From: Loripinus fragilis
Taxonomy: Eukaryota > Mollusca > Bivalvia > Lucinida > Lucinidae
DNA: 64,000 nucleotides
Assembly: GCA_964019695.1 (NCBI GenBank)
Contig: OZ026515.1
Location: 132,082,849 to 132,146,848 of the forward strand
Reading direction: 5' to 3'
Part shown: in pieces, positions 44,288 to 54,877 of the stretch
Numbering within the stretch: the first letter of the stretch is position 1
How the letters are laid out: each line of letters opens with the position of its first letter
Notes under the pieces: generated by a model
Told to the model about the DNA's origin: nothing
What the model saw: only the letters and a program-made list of their open reading frames with translations
Databases searched by the model: none
Position numbers and translations under genes: made by a program

Positions 44288-45670
44288 TTACTTTATTACA
44301 TAGAAATTTCGACTGTTATTATTGTAATAAATGTGATCGTCTCGAAAGTTATTGTTGATATACTGATAGTGTTTCTCAGGTCGGGTAATAACCTTCCTTT
44401 TCTTAGGAACATAACAATCTTGTAGTGATTTGTCTTTCTGTCCGTCCCATATTGCGTATTGTAGTGCATCGTCTACTTTGGTAGCTGAGATACGTTTGAA
44501 GTTCTTGAACTGACAAGGCTTAGGTTTCTTATCATGCCAATGAGTGAAACCATTTATATGGGATATAGGAATACCGAGACTTTTCCTGGTAATGCCTGTA
44601 ACAAAAACGTCCTCTATGTTAAGAAAAGGCAAGTACTGGCTAATATTGTAGATTGCTTTGATGATGTTTCCTGAAAGAACATATGTGTTTCCACAGGAGT
44701 ATGGTGGATAAATCTTAAAAGGGAAGTCTGTCATTGTAACTGCCCATCTACCGTTTCGTAGAACTGTGGCATTGTCATGTACATACCCATAAATCATACC
44801 ATCCAATGTTGAGGGTCTTTCTTTTAAAACTTTAATAAGATTTGGAATACTAACGAAAACGTCTTCATCAGCTTTCAAGATAAATGTTGCTCCCGGACAG
44901 AACATTGATGCCCACCTTAGACCAGTAAGTATCTTCCTCGTTAGGTTAAAGTAGGAGTCCACAAAGTCAGCCTGCACAACGTCACCATATAATTTACTTT
45001 CCTCTTTCACTAAGCCATCTCCTAAGGCTGAACGACCTCTACCAAACAGAAAGACTAGTTTCACACTTTCTTTCACACCTCCTATGAGAGGCCATGTGGC
45101 TGTACTCGCAATGCTTCCCCACGTTTTCCGGATAGCTTCTCTATTATCCATATGTGAATGTGAAGACAGGATCAATATCAATAGAAATGGCGGGACAGAC
45201 TCTTTACAAATTCTTTTCCCACTGATTATAAACTTGAATTCATTCATATTAATTTTTAGATGTCTAGGTGTATAGAATGAATCCTCAGTTTGAGTTAATG
45301 GGCGTTCCTTGACGATTTCAAAAGATGCGTTGAACTTCAACTTCGAGTTGTTCAAATCATCAAGTCGTTCCTGTACAGAGTGGAGCAGTTTCTTCTTCTC
45401 ATTATTTAAGGCAATGGTTTCGTTGTTTATGTCTCTTTTTCTTTTACTATCACTGTGACCACTCACTACCATGCTCCCAAGTTGTTCATCCGCTCGTGTA
45501 GGGTTCATCAGGAGAAGATGTCGAAGTAGTAACATGCAAATTCCACTTGAAATGCAGATAAGTATGAATAAACCAGCAGATATTAAACGTAAAATATGTC
45601 GACTTCGAACCTGAAAGTTAAAATAAAGACAAGTATTTAAATCGACATTAGATCTTAGTTCATATCGCAT
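44288..45670 (-). CDS. Beta-1,3-galactosyltransferase-like glycosyltransferase (GT31)
   Basis: A 460-codon frame. A hydrophobic segment, LRLISAGLFILICISSGICM at about residues 27-47, is a type II signal anchor placing the enzyme in the Golgi. A stem with Asn/Lys-rich sequence follows. The Galactosyl_T domain shows ILSSHSHMDNREAIRKTWGS, then FLFGRG, EESKLYGDVVQADFVDSYFN, LTRKILTGLRW and the metal-binding DxD as KADEDVFV. It ends with YPPYSCGNTYVLSG and IEDVFVTGI. Length and motif order fit beta-3-galactosyl/N-acetylglucosaminyltransferases, which move a sugar from UDP-sugar to a glycan in beta-1,3 linkage; the exact donor and acceptor are not readable. A strong acceptor site lies inside the frame at 45,611, so residues 1-20 may be intron-derived and the real start may lie in an upstream exon. 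Two truncated copies lie downstream of its stop codon, at lower coordinates. Confidence 0.9.
   Translation of the reverse strand: MRYELRSNVDLNTCLYFNFQVRSRHILRLISAGLFILICISSGICMLLLRHLLLMNPTRADEQLGSMVVSGHSDSKRKRDINNETIALNNEKKKLLHSVQERLDDLNNSKLKFNASFEIVKERPLTQTEDSFYTPRHLKINMNEFKFIISGKRICKESVPPFLLILILSSHSHMDNREAIRKTWGSIASTATWPLIGGVKESVKLVFLFGRGRSALGDGLVKEESKLYGDVVQADFVDSYFNLTRKILTGLRWASMFCPGATFILKADEDVFVSIPNLIKVLKERPSTLDGMIYGYVHDNATVLRNGRWAVTMTDFPFKIYPPYSCGNTYVLSGNIIKAIYNISQYLPFLNIEDVFVTGITRKSLGIPISHINGFTHWHDKKPKPCQFKNFKRISATKVDDALQYAIWDGQKDKSLQDCYVPKKRKVITRPEKHYQYINNNFRDDHIYYNNNSRNFYVIK
45611..45640 (-). promoter_or_regulatory. Predicted splice acceptor within the galactosyltransferase frame
   Basis: On the minus strand CTTGTCTTTATTTTAACTTT is followed by CAG and then GTTCGAAGTC, a good pyrimidine tract with a branch-like TTTTAAC. 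If used, coding exon sequence begins at 45,610 (RSRHILRLISAG), just before the membrane anchor. Confidence 0.6.
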
Positions 45671-46150
45671 TCAGCATCTATTGTTACAACCTGAACTTTT
45701 CTCTATATCTCTTATTTGTATATGTGTGAGCAGTACAGTTCTGTCCACTGCCCTTAATAGTTGCAATCTTGTCTGAGCCATTGCTGCTTGCAAATGTGAT
45801 AAATTACAAATAAAACTTGGTCCTTATCACCTATCTCTTAGTAAGTATGATAGAAGTTTACAATTAGCTGTCAGACAGTAGCAGTATTAACAAGATATTT
45901 GAATTGATCGCCGAAAAATGTTGCATTTACCCTCTTAGTTGTGTAATTTGATGTATTATATCAATAGTCTCTTGTAACTCATTTGGAGTCGTTTCAAACA
46001 TTTTAACATTTGTACATTTGATATAGAATATTGCGTGAGACTTAAAAACACCGGTTTGTCTGTCGGTCTGTAGTAAGCAATATGTTTGCACAAAAACTAG
46101 CAAATGCAAACTGTCCGGTAAACCCTAAAAGATATACAAAGTATGAAATA
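45671..46150. other. No gene seen; upstream region of the galactosyltransferase
   Basis: No upstream exon or promoter can be singled out from the sequence. Confidence 0.4.
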
Positions 46151-46410
46151 CGGCAAAGATCAGGAATCAATACAATCAAGTACCAGACCTGACCCAGGAT
46201 ACCAAATGGGAAAGTGACAAAATCACAATTAGATCTCACAAACAAGGGCCAAGAGGTCAGCCCTTTCCCAGCAGGTGACCACGTGAATGCGAAAGCATGA
46301 CATACACCAGACATAAATAACACAAATGGTCCACAAAAGAAGAACCGCCTTGGAACGGTCAGTAAATATTTTACTGGAGGGCTTAAAACAGTTTCACGAC
46401 GCCAACCAAA
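46151..46410 (-). mobile_element. PLE type 1 3'-end fragment
   Basis: CGGCAAAGATCAGGAATCAA, then AGTACCAGACCTGACCCAGG, ACCGCCTTGGAACGGTCAGT and GGCTTAAAACAGTTTCACGA. It stops in the CAACC block. Confidence 0.8.
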
Positions 46411-46614
46411 CTGTACAATGTGATTACTTAATACGTCTCACAGAATAGCAAATAAATATGTTAAGAAGAAGGTGATAATCAAATTAAGAGTTTGTTACAA
46501 TATATGGAGACATACCCTTCCAGAAAAGATTCAATCCGTAAACACATTTTCCGCCTAAATCGAAAAATTTCTATAAAAAACAATGTCCAAAGCTGCCTTA
46601 GTTTAAACAATATA

Positions 46615-49600
46615 CGAGAGGCATTTGGAAAGTTCTTAGCATGACATCATAACTCCACAATGCGTTGATAAAATGCTATCAAATAATACATTTTTGGAGA
46701 CTAGAATTCAGCGGCTACTTGATGGTTTAATTTTTGTCGAAAAAGGACTCGGCGTGCACGTGTAGCGCATGCTCAAAATGAGTATGGTTTATACACTGGC
46801 TGAACTTTTAAGCAAAATATTTGTAAACTAGAGGACCTGACGGTCCTGAAGCGCTCACCTGATCTCCTTAATAATGTTAAAATAGGTCAAGATCAACTAC
46901 AGCTTACAATGTAACATATTTCGTTTTATGGGGGTTGTGGCCATTTAGGTCAAGTGGCCTAAAACAATCTAATAAAAACTCCATCAAACAGCCCAGTGTT
47001 TTCTGAGGAAAAGATATTTAGATAGGTATATGGCAGTCCAAAAAAAGTGGCCTTGGATAAAAGGGCACAGGTCAGCTTGACATTTGGTACTTATATAAAA
47101 CCATTGTCTCATTAGGTTGCAAGTAAATTTATTATAATTTCGGCTAAAACAGTCATAGAAAAATGAACATTTCAAGATTTTTCCCATATAAATGCATTAG
47201 GAATCAAATTTGACCTTGCCATAATGTAGGTCAAGGTCAACCTAGATTCATCATTTGTGCAAATCTGGTATGGCCCACATCCGCAATGCTACATAACAAG
47301 TCCCAAGGCCATTGGCCTTTTGGTTCCAGAGAAGAAGATATTTAAAGGGATTTTTACCATACATGGACATGGTGGCCATCTTGGTCATGTGACCAGTACA
47401 ATTGGTATAAATTTTGGCTAACCTATCATAAGGAGTCTTCATATGAAATTTAAGTTCAATTGGCCTAGTGGTTTCTGAGGAAACTATGTTTTAATGTGTT
47501 GATGTGACTCCAATATGAGCGACCTTTGCTGAAAAGTTAAAGGTCAACCTTGACCTTTGAAACTTATTTAAAGCCATTGTCTCATTAGGTTTAACATATC
47601 AAGTGAGAATAATGACTAAGGCTTCAACAGTATTCAAAAAAAAAACTTTTCGAAAAAATTCCCATTTAAGTGCATTAGGAGGCAAATTTGACCTTGACGT
47701 TAAGTAGGTCAGGGTCAACTTAGGATCATCATTTGAACAAACTTGGTAGGCTCTACATCCACAATGCTACGTGCCAAGTCTCAAGGTCACCGGCCTTCTG
47801 GTTCTGGAGAAGAAGATTTTTTAAAGGATTTTACCATATATGGACATGGCAAACATCTTGGTCATGTGACCAAAATATTTTGTATAATTTTTTGCTAACT
47901 TAGCATAAGGAGTCATCACATGAAAATTGAGTTCAATTTGCCCAATGGTTTGAGAGAAAACTATGTTTTAATATATTGATGGGACTCCAATATGAGCGAC
48001 TTTGCTAAAAGGTCAAAGGTCAACCTTGACTATAGCCATTGTCTCATTAGGTTAAACATATCAAGTGAGAATAATGACTAAGGCTTCGACAGTTTTCCAA
48101 AAAATCAACTTTTCAAAAAATTTCCCATGTAAATGCATTAGGAAGCAAATTTGACCTTGACGTTAAGTAGGTCAAGGTCAACCAAGGATCATCATTTGAA
48201 CAAACTTGGTAGGCATTACATCCCCAATGCTACATACCAAGTCCCGAGGTCATCGGCCTTCTGGTTCTGGAGAAGAAGATTTTTAAAGGGTTTTTACCAT
48301 ATATGGGCGTGGCGGCCATCTTGGTCATGTGACCAGGACCATTTGTACAAACTTTCGTTCCCGCGTCCTAAGGGGTCACCATATGAAATTTGAGTTCAAT
48401 TGGCCCAGTGGTTTCAGAGGAGAATATGTTTGAAAATGTTGACGGACGGACGACGGACGGACGACGGACGGACGGACGCCGGAGTCACTGGTATACTATT
48501 AGCTCACCCATGAGCCTTCGGCTCAGGTGAGCTAAAAACGAAGAAAAATTAGGGACCTTCTTTACGATCATGGTTTGACAAATTAACTATTTAGTGCCAA
48601 CTTAATGTTTTATTAAAATATATCATGCCAGCACTGCTTGCACGACTTACACCTTTACATTCAGAAAAATGTTGACTAATAGCGAAATGGTAAACTTTAA
48701 AAAAAATGTGACTTTTTTCGATTTTTTTTATACTTTTACTATAAATTTTGTCACTACAGGAGCACGAAAATGCCTATTGAGTATAGGTTTTGCTTTATTT
48801 GTAGCGAACAATGTATGAGAGTCATTTCGTCGCGCAAAAAGTGTGGCTTGTTTAGTTCTGTATTCAAGAAAATTATTCTTATGATAACACTACCCCTACT
48901 TTTCAAGAAGTGGGTGGGGTAACTTAGCCCCTCACATTTTGTCGATGGCATAAGAACTTCTCATGGTATCACGTAAACCATCACAAAAATGATTGGTTAC
49001 TACTCTAGAGGTATATTTACTTTTTTGTTTGGTACCGTTTTAAATTGAAATGAACCAGAACGTAAACTCATAGCTAAACTTACTCTGCACCATGGAAAGA
49101 TTATAAGAGTTATCTTCTAGTTGTTCTGGTTTACAAAATTATTTTGGTTTCAATACAAAGAGCATAAAGTGTGCTTGAAAAAATACCAACGCACCGCATT
49201 TTTAAACTACTGTCGGTTACATATTTTCAAAAATGTGTGTATTGTGACATGCGATTTTTCGTCGAAATAAATAGCGCATTGCTTTGCTTTCTAGACGTTT
49301 TTGGTATTGCTGTTCCGGTATTTGGTTATTAGAAAGACAATTGTATAATAACTGAACCGGATTGTGGCCTACCAAATGGTACATACTATCTAATTCCATG
49401 AACTTTTGTTAATGTTCTGCACAGTTTTCAAAAGTTAAAACGTTATATTTTCCACTGATTTTTTTACGTTTTCCAGTATACAAACAGTACATGTATTCAC
49501 AATAGGCCTAATATTTTTTGCGTGTCTGCTTTATAATATCCCCATGAAAATTGTGCCATGGCATAGAGAAAGGCAGCTCTTTAAAATAATACCAAATATG

Positions 49601-49674
49601 ATAGGGTTTGTAAATCGGTTACTGAGATAAAAGACCACGCTTAGAATTTTCCAAATGCCCCTCGTATATCCCAA
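46615..49674. mobile_element. TA-flanked TIR element, copy 2 (with nested Helitron-like insertion)
   Basis: Ends CGAGAGGCATTTGGAAAGTT and, inverted, CGAGGGGCATTTGGAAAATT, bordered by TA (46,613-46,614 and 49,675-49,676). Similar along its whole length to 4,961-6,844, except for the inserted 46,828-48,534 and the absence of the 558 bp block. The core without the insertion is about 1.35 kb. No transposase frame. Confidence 0.8.
46828..48534 (-). mobile_element. Helitron/Helentron-like non-autonomous element with tandem AGGTCA-rich core
   Basis: Inserted in an A-run of the host element (empty site at 5,161-5,180: TTTGTAAAAAACG). Read on the minus strand it starts TAGCTCACCTGAGCC... GGCTCATGGGTGAGCTA, a strong hairpin. 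It ends AGGACCGTCAGGTCCTCTAG, a 6-bp hairpin directly followed by CTAG and then T. This is the Helitron-type 3' signature, although the usual 5' TC is not obvious. The body is about three and a half tandem units of ~470 bp with TTTGACCTTGACGTTAAGTA and AAGGTCAACC blocks. No target duplication is visible, as expected. No coding frame. Confidence 0.7.
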
Positions 49675-49904
49675 CATGATTACAATACAACATATGGAAA
49701 GGATTTGATCGAAAGAATGAAATGTATGTTTTATCATCTCCTTGTTAACATTTACATTGAGCATCTTCTGAATTTATGATTGTTGTCAAGATGCATAAAT
49801 GGAAACAAGAACCAAATCGACAACAGAGAGAGAGATAGAAAGAGAGAAAATAAATGAGAGGCAGGCCGACAGAGAATTGCTGATGTTAATTGATGGCGGC
49901 ACAC

Positions 49905-50545
49905 TTCTAATTATACAATTTCTGAGTGGCAAGACATAGATATTGCCAATGTATTACTGAAGCACATTGTGTGGGTGATAAATGACTGAACGTGTAGAAA
50001 TGTGCGTTATATTCTTCATTATTTAGAGCCTCCTCTCCAAATAAGAGGTCTTTGGTTGTGCAGTGTGCCAACAAGTCGCCAATATTATCTCGTCTTTGTC
50101 GCACGAATCGTGGACAGTCAAACAAGAACTGAATGACGGTCTCAATTTCATCACACATGCAGCTGGGACTGGCAATAAGATTCTTGTTAAAAAGGTGGTC
50201 TTTAAACGAACTGCATTATAGTGAACTATTTGGGTTAATGTATTGCCTACATTATATTACAGTGGGGTTTTGGGGAAATATTTGAATTAAGATGACGTTG
50301 TAGTCTGCTTGTCTGACTGTTTCATTCCCGAATTAATGATGGTAGACACGAAATATAGTATAAACTAGTATTATCATGGATTGTTTGCAGATCATTAGCT
50401 TTTCTCAAATTGTATTGGTTGTTTTCATGGACACACTGGGGTGCAAGATCAGAAAGGTATTGGGGATGTACATAATTGGTTGGAGTTTTCTTGTGTTCGA
50501 TTGTCCCACAAAGAATCGCTGTATTCAATCAACTATCGTACGAAG
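49905..50545 (-). pseudogene. LINE ORF2 C-terminal remnant
   Basis: On the minus strand a frame at 50,322-50,530 contains YLSDLAPQCVHENNQYNLRK and SLYYISCLPSLIREWNS, the RT C-terminal 'RLWN' block. A frame at 49,907-50,163 contains CMCDEIETVIQFLFDCPRFV and RRDNIGDLLAH, the Cys/His tail. They lie in order and are interrupted by frameshifts. This is a dead 5'-truncated LINE, different from the one at 1-4,645. Confidence 0.75.
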
Positions 50546-50627
50546 GCGTAGAGATTTCTAGAGTTCTCTTATCGATGGTATCATTTTATGGCTAGATTAA
50601 CTGGAGTTGCCCTTATATATGATCATG

Positions 50628-51030
50628 CAGTGGACATCCGCATTGTATTCAAGAATGAGCAGATAACATGCACGGACCTCCATCGAATTGCATCTCTAAG
50701 GAGGCCTATAGCCACTTGTGATTTTCCGGAGGGGTCTAGATTGTGCAGTGGACATCCATATTGTTTTCAAGAATGAGCTGATAACGTGCGCGGATCAAGC
50801 AAATTATGGCAGGTGGAGGTCCTGAAAACTTTTTTTTTTGTTCTTGAACGTTTTCACAGAGAGCTGTACGGACCTCCATCGAGAAGTAATTTGATCCGAG
50901 GAGTCCAATTGCATCTCTAAGGAGGCCTATAGCCACTTGTGATTTCCGGAGGGGTTCAGATTGTGCAGTGGACATCCATATGCACTTTTCCAAATGTGCA
51001 GGAGGGGGTCCTGAAAACTTGTTTTGTGTT
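50628..51030. repeat. Tandem duplication, ~218 bp period
   Basis: GCATCTCTAAGGAGGCCTAT, AGCCACTTGTGATTTnCCGG and GCAGTGGACATCCATA occur at about 50,690-50,762 and 50,910-50,982. GGTCCTGAAAACTT occurs at 50,817 and 51,008. No protein recognised. Confidence 0.8.
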
Positions 51031-53240
51031 GTTGCTGTTTTATTCAATTCTTCAACGTTTTTCACAGAGGGTCGGACGGGCCTCCCTTGAGAAGCAATTA
51101 TGCATAAGTCATTTGTATCACCCGCTCCCTCGGGGCCGGGGAATAGCGGGGCTTTTATCTATTCTATTCGAAAAGCCCTGCTAAATGTCCTGCACTGCGG
51201 GGCCAAATTGTGGTAAAATCCCTGCAAATTGCCCCCGCCCCCGGGGGTTCTCCCCTCCCCCTGGAAAATCACAAAACTATAGGGTTCCTTAGGAATACTG
51301 ACCCTGACCCCCCCCCCCCCCTCACCCTGGAAAATCACAAAACTATACAGCCAGCATTTGATGTTGGACCCTCAGCAGCCCACTAGCAATACGGCGTTTC
51401 GCTGGCGGGCTGGTGATGGCCCGCTTTTAATTGTATTTGGAACTGGATCACCCCTGACGGAACTTTCTGGTTTCAGTGAAAATTACCTTCATATCTGTAT
51501 CTATCTAACATTCTGTGATTCCTAATGTCCACGTTCAACATCGATTCATATCAAATAAAATTCCGTTAAAGTATATTTATACGGAATGCAACACGGTAGT
51601 ACAATTTAGACAAAAACCTATGCTGGGACGTAGCACAACCATGCGTTGTTACACACGCATGCACGGCAGAGTTTGAGATCAACTACGCACATGCATAGTA
51701 TTTCATGGCATTATTTGCCTTTCTCCCTGAATAAATCCTTGTAAAGTAAGCTTGATCCGAGTGTACAATTAATATTTTGATTTAAACCCTTTAAAAGCAC
51801 AATAATTTAAATAAGTGTACTTCGGTTCGTCTCATGAATTATTGTTGTCCTGTTTTGTCTTACTGATATCAAATATGTAAAAATCATAATGACTTAGTCC
51901 CAGTATGAGAAAAAAGGGAGATTCCAATTGTAAACATATGAATGGACACATATCAGGTACACGTCGTTCCTTCCCACGGTGATTCAAATAGGCGAAGCTA
52001 TGTGAGGCCAAACTGTGGTATCTCTTCCTCATTACAAAACCCACAGTCTAGAAGCATTCCTGTGCCAAAAACGGACAGAGGTTTGTATTTTCTATTATCG
52101 CCCCCTCGGTACAGGTTTAATAAGTACAGTTTCCGACAGAACCATCCTTACTAAACATGCACCAGCAGTGTCTTACCTTTTGTCCCAAAGCCAAACCCAT
52201 CGGGATTGCTAATACCGCCCCGAACGTCCACAATCGTCCCTCATAAAAGTTTTACTCGTGATTTGTAATATTAGACAAAATCATGGACACAACTTTGCCC
52301 ATTACACACTGGAAAAATAAGGGTTAGTTAACACAAAAAGAGGTAGTAGTTGAGCTGTCACCTCTTTTGTTGTAAAATTACTCTTACTTTCTTTCTTAAA
52401 CAACTAAATGTCAGCTTCTCTCCAGTGATAAATGTTAAACATTTCTACCTGTTTTGCTGTAGTCATTCTCCGGATAAACACAATTAAACAGGGCATAGTA
52501 TTTGAAGCATTTCAAATTTTGCACCAAGCCCAGTGGCAGTTTAGCTGCCACATAATTTGGTGTAAAATTACACTTATTTTTACAGTATAGTCACAAAGGT
52601 AAATCCCATTTATTGATATGTGCATACATTTTATTTAAAATTCACTGATCCTATCCAAATGCTTAGGTTTCGAAAACATATTTTGACCTATCATTCCTTT
52701 TGAAATGGATGTATCTGTCTTCGGATAAGCCAGCCAGGCATGCGTAGATGCGCAAGTTGGGCTCAACTGAGTTTCTTTTAACTATCTTCATCAGAAATTC
52801 AAGCCTGAACCCTCTTCTTTCTGATGGATTATCCCATACATATTGGTACAATAAGTATGGAATTGTCCATTTTGTTTTTTAATGTGTTGCTGGTCAATTT
52901 TTATGAAATGATGTGTTTCTGTCCCTGAAGATCGGTTTTATCTCAACAAACAGTGCAGACCCTGATGACATGCTGCCTTATGCAGCATTACTTCTGGGTC
53001 TTCGCTGCTGTGTACCGGTATCCAGAAATAAAATGGGCTAAAGGTGTACAACTCAATGAAATGTACAAAATGACACCTATGCATTTTTGCACAAGATTCA
53101 TATGTTGTACATTATTCCGCGCGTGTAACAGCGTAGAATAAGCACATGCATTTAAATATATTTATCTTTAAAGATGTTGTCAGCTCATTCTTGAAAGTAT
53201 TGATAAAACGCAGCTGGTTTTCCATGGTCCTTTGAAATAT
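51031..53240. other. No gene seen; C-rich block and a possible MITE
   Basis: At 51,222-51,345 repeated CCCCTGGAAAATCACAAAAC blocks with a C14 run resemble 11,860-11,960. At about 52,305-52,588 the ends CACTGGAAAAATAAG and CTTATTTTTACAGT are inverted, suggesting a 280 bp MITE. The remaining frames carry no recognisable domain. Confidence 0.45.
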
Positions 53241-53244
53241 ATTG

Positions 53245-53327
53245 AGCCAGTGCATGAGATTGTGCAGGCTGATCTTCGGCTTTGCTGGTCGCACATACCA
53301 TATTGTTGGAAATCTCATGCACTGGCT
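53245..53327. mobile_element. 83 bp MITE with 17-bp perfect inverted ends
   Basis: AGCCAGTGCATGAGATT (53,245-53,261) and AATCTCATGCACTGGCT (53,311-53,327) are exact reverse complements. Related fragments lie at 43,757-43,795. Confidence 0.8.
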
Positions 53328-53552
53328 AATATGTAACAGATACCAGAAATAAAGCAAATATGAACACTGTATTTTCGTTGTAGAATGCATTTTTGTTTTG
53401 ACTGAAGCGCTGTCTGCGGTTTGAATCTTTGTAAAATACGAGAAAACAGCCCCCTTTTTTGAGACCAGCTTTATATTTGTTCTTATAAGCACATTTATTC
53501 TAATCAGACGAACATTTTGCGACATCTTTCCTAATTTTCGAAAAAAATAAGA

Positions 53553-53604
53553 ATGATATTTCATGAGAATCGTCTCCCAGCAGACGATTCTCATGAAATA
53601 TCAT
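53553..53604. repeat. Perfect 23-bp hairpin, 6-nt loop
   Basis: The arms 53,553-53,575 and 53,582-53,604 are exact reverse complements around CCCAGC (core AGAATCGTCT / AGACGATTCT). Confidence 0.95.
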
Positions 53605-53725
53605 ACCTTATTTGTTATTTTTGAAAAAGGGGCAAAGTTTGAAATTGTCGTCTGCTGCAAATTATAGGTGGCGCTTTATGGGTTAGCTAATTGCACACAG
53701 TAGGGTGGCGAGGCCTTCAGGTATA

Positions 53726-53952
53726 AAACTTTTGCTCAACTCAACTGGACATGACATTTCAGCTGGTGATTAAAACTTAAATACTTAAAAATCAAGATAT
53801 ACTTTGCTTTTGAATGATCAGATATGGTATTTATCCTGTCAATAAATGTTAAAATGCCAACAACTGTTGACATTTTAACATTAATGAACAATTGTTGGTA
53901 TTCTAACATGTAAGCAGGATAAAGTTCATGCTCATTTGAGTTGATGTGCACG
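53726..53952. mobile_element. ATGCTCAACTCA-type MITE
   Basis: Left TTGCTCAACTCAACTGGACA, right CATGCTCATTTGAGTTGATG. The inside has the TGTTAAAATGCCAACA / TGTTGACATTTTAACA palindrome. Same family as 13,664-14,056. Confidence 0.65.
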
Positions 53953-54283
53953 AACACTTTGTGGAGACAAGTTAATTTGTACACACATTCATTGTTGGAT
54001 GGATTGTGTTTTTGTCTTTCCGCGTCCTCTCAGCATAAAATCATTTTGAGTACACAAAAACCTTCATAAGAGCCCTTTTAAACTTCATTACTGCTTTATC
54101 GATTCTTCATTCCGTTGATTAGAATTAGCGATATGAAATTAATAATGGTTCGTCAGACCAAAACATTATGTGAACCGCAAAAACAGATAAGATCAAGGGT
54201 GCACCCTATATTTCACATGAGAAAAATATTTGAGCCTACGCCCGCTTTCTCGCTGGAGCCTATGCCACACCGTATAACCCCCC

Positions 54284-54358
54284 CCCCCCCCCAAAAAAAA
54301 AAAAAAAATAAAATAAATAAAATAAAAAAAAATAAGATAAATAAAATTAAAAAAAAAT
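54284..54358. repeat. C-run and A-rich low-complexity tract
   Basis: A run of about 13 C followed by AAAATAAA-type repeats; the overlapping frame is meaningless. Confidence 0.9.
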
Positions 54359-54826
54359 ATCCGAACCATAAGCCTGATGTATGTTAACCAAGATCAGCAT
54401 GCTCAGAAATAGCAGTCTGAGCAAGGTTTACACTGTTGGCTTCACAGCTTACCAGATAGTTAAAACCCGGAAAAGCAGGTGCAAACAAATGGTCCCTGGT
54501 CAAGCTGCTCCCAGTATGTGCTGTTGTTGTTGTTGTCGTCGTTTTGTATATGTGTTTGTTTGCTTTTTTTCAGATTATCAAGAGGTCGTAACAGCTGTTG
54601 TTGTGCTGTCTGGAGCTAGAAGAACTTCTTCCCATATATCGATATAGTCCTAGCTATAATATTTTTCATATTCTGGCACTCCAGAAATATTGAGTCCTGA
54701 CAGAAAAGCAGAATACCGCATACGGCGGCATAAGATTGCGTGGGAGTTGTTGCACATTCGTAACCCTTTTCCCCATAATAACGCCTTTTGACGCACTTGA
54801 AATGAATATCATGCACTTAAAAATAG

Positions 54827-54877
54827 TATGGAAAATGGAGCATTTGCTCTTTTGGAGCAAATGCTCCATTTTCCATA
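54827..54877. repeat. Perfect 23-bp hairpin, 5-nt loop
   Basis: The arms 54,827-54,849 and 54,855-54,877 are exact reverse complements around TTTTG (core GAGCATTTGCTC / GAGCAAATGCTC). Confidence 0.95.

Noticed and set aside
53112..53594. 160-codon minus-strand frame
   Set aside because: It runs through a MITE (53,245-53,327) and into the perfect hairpin; composition looks random.
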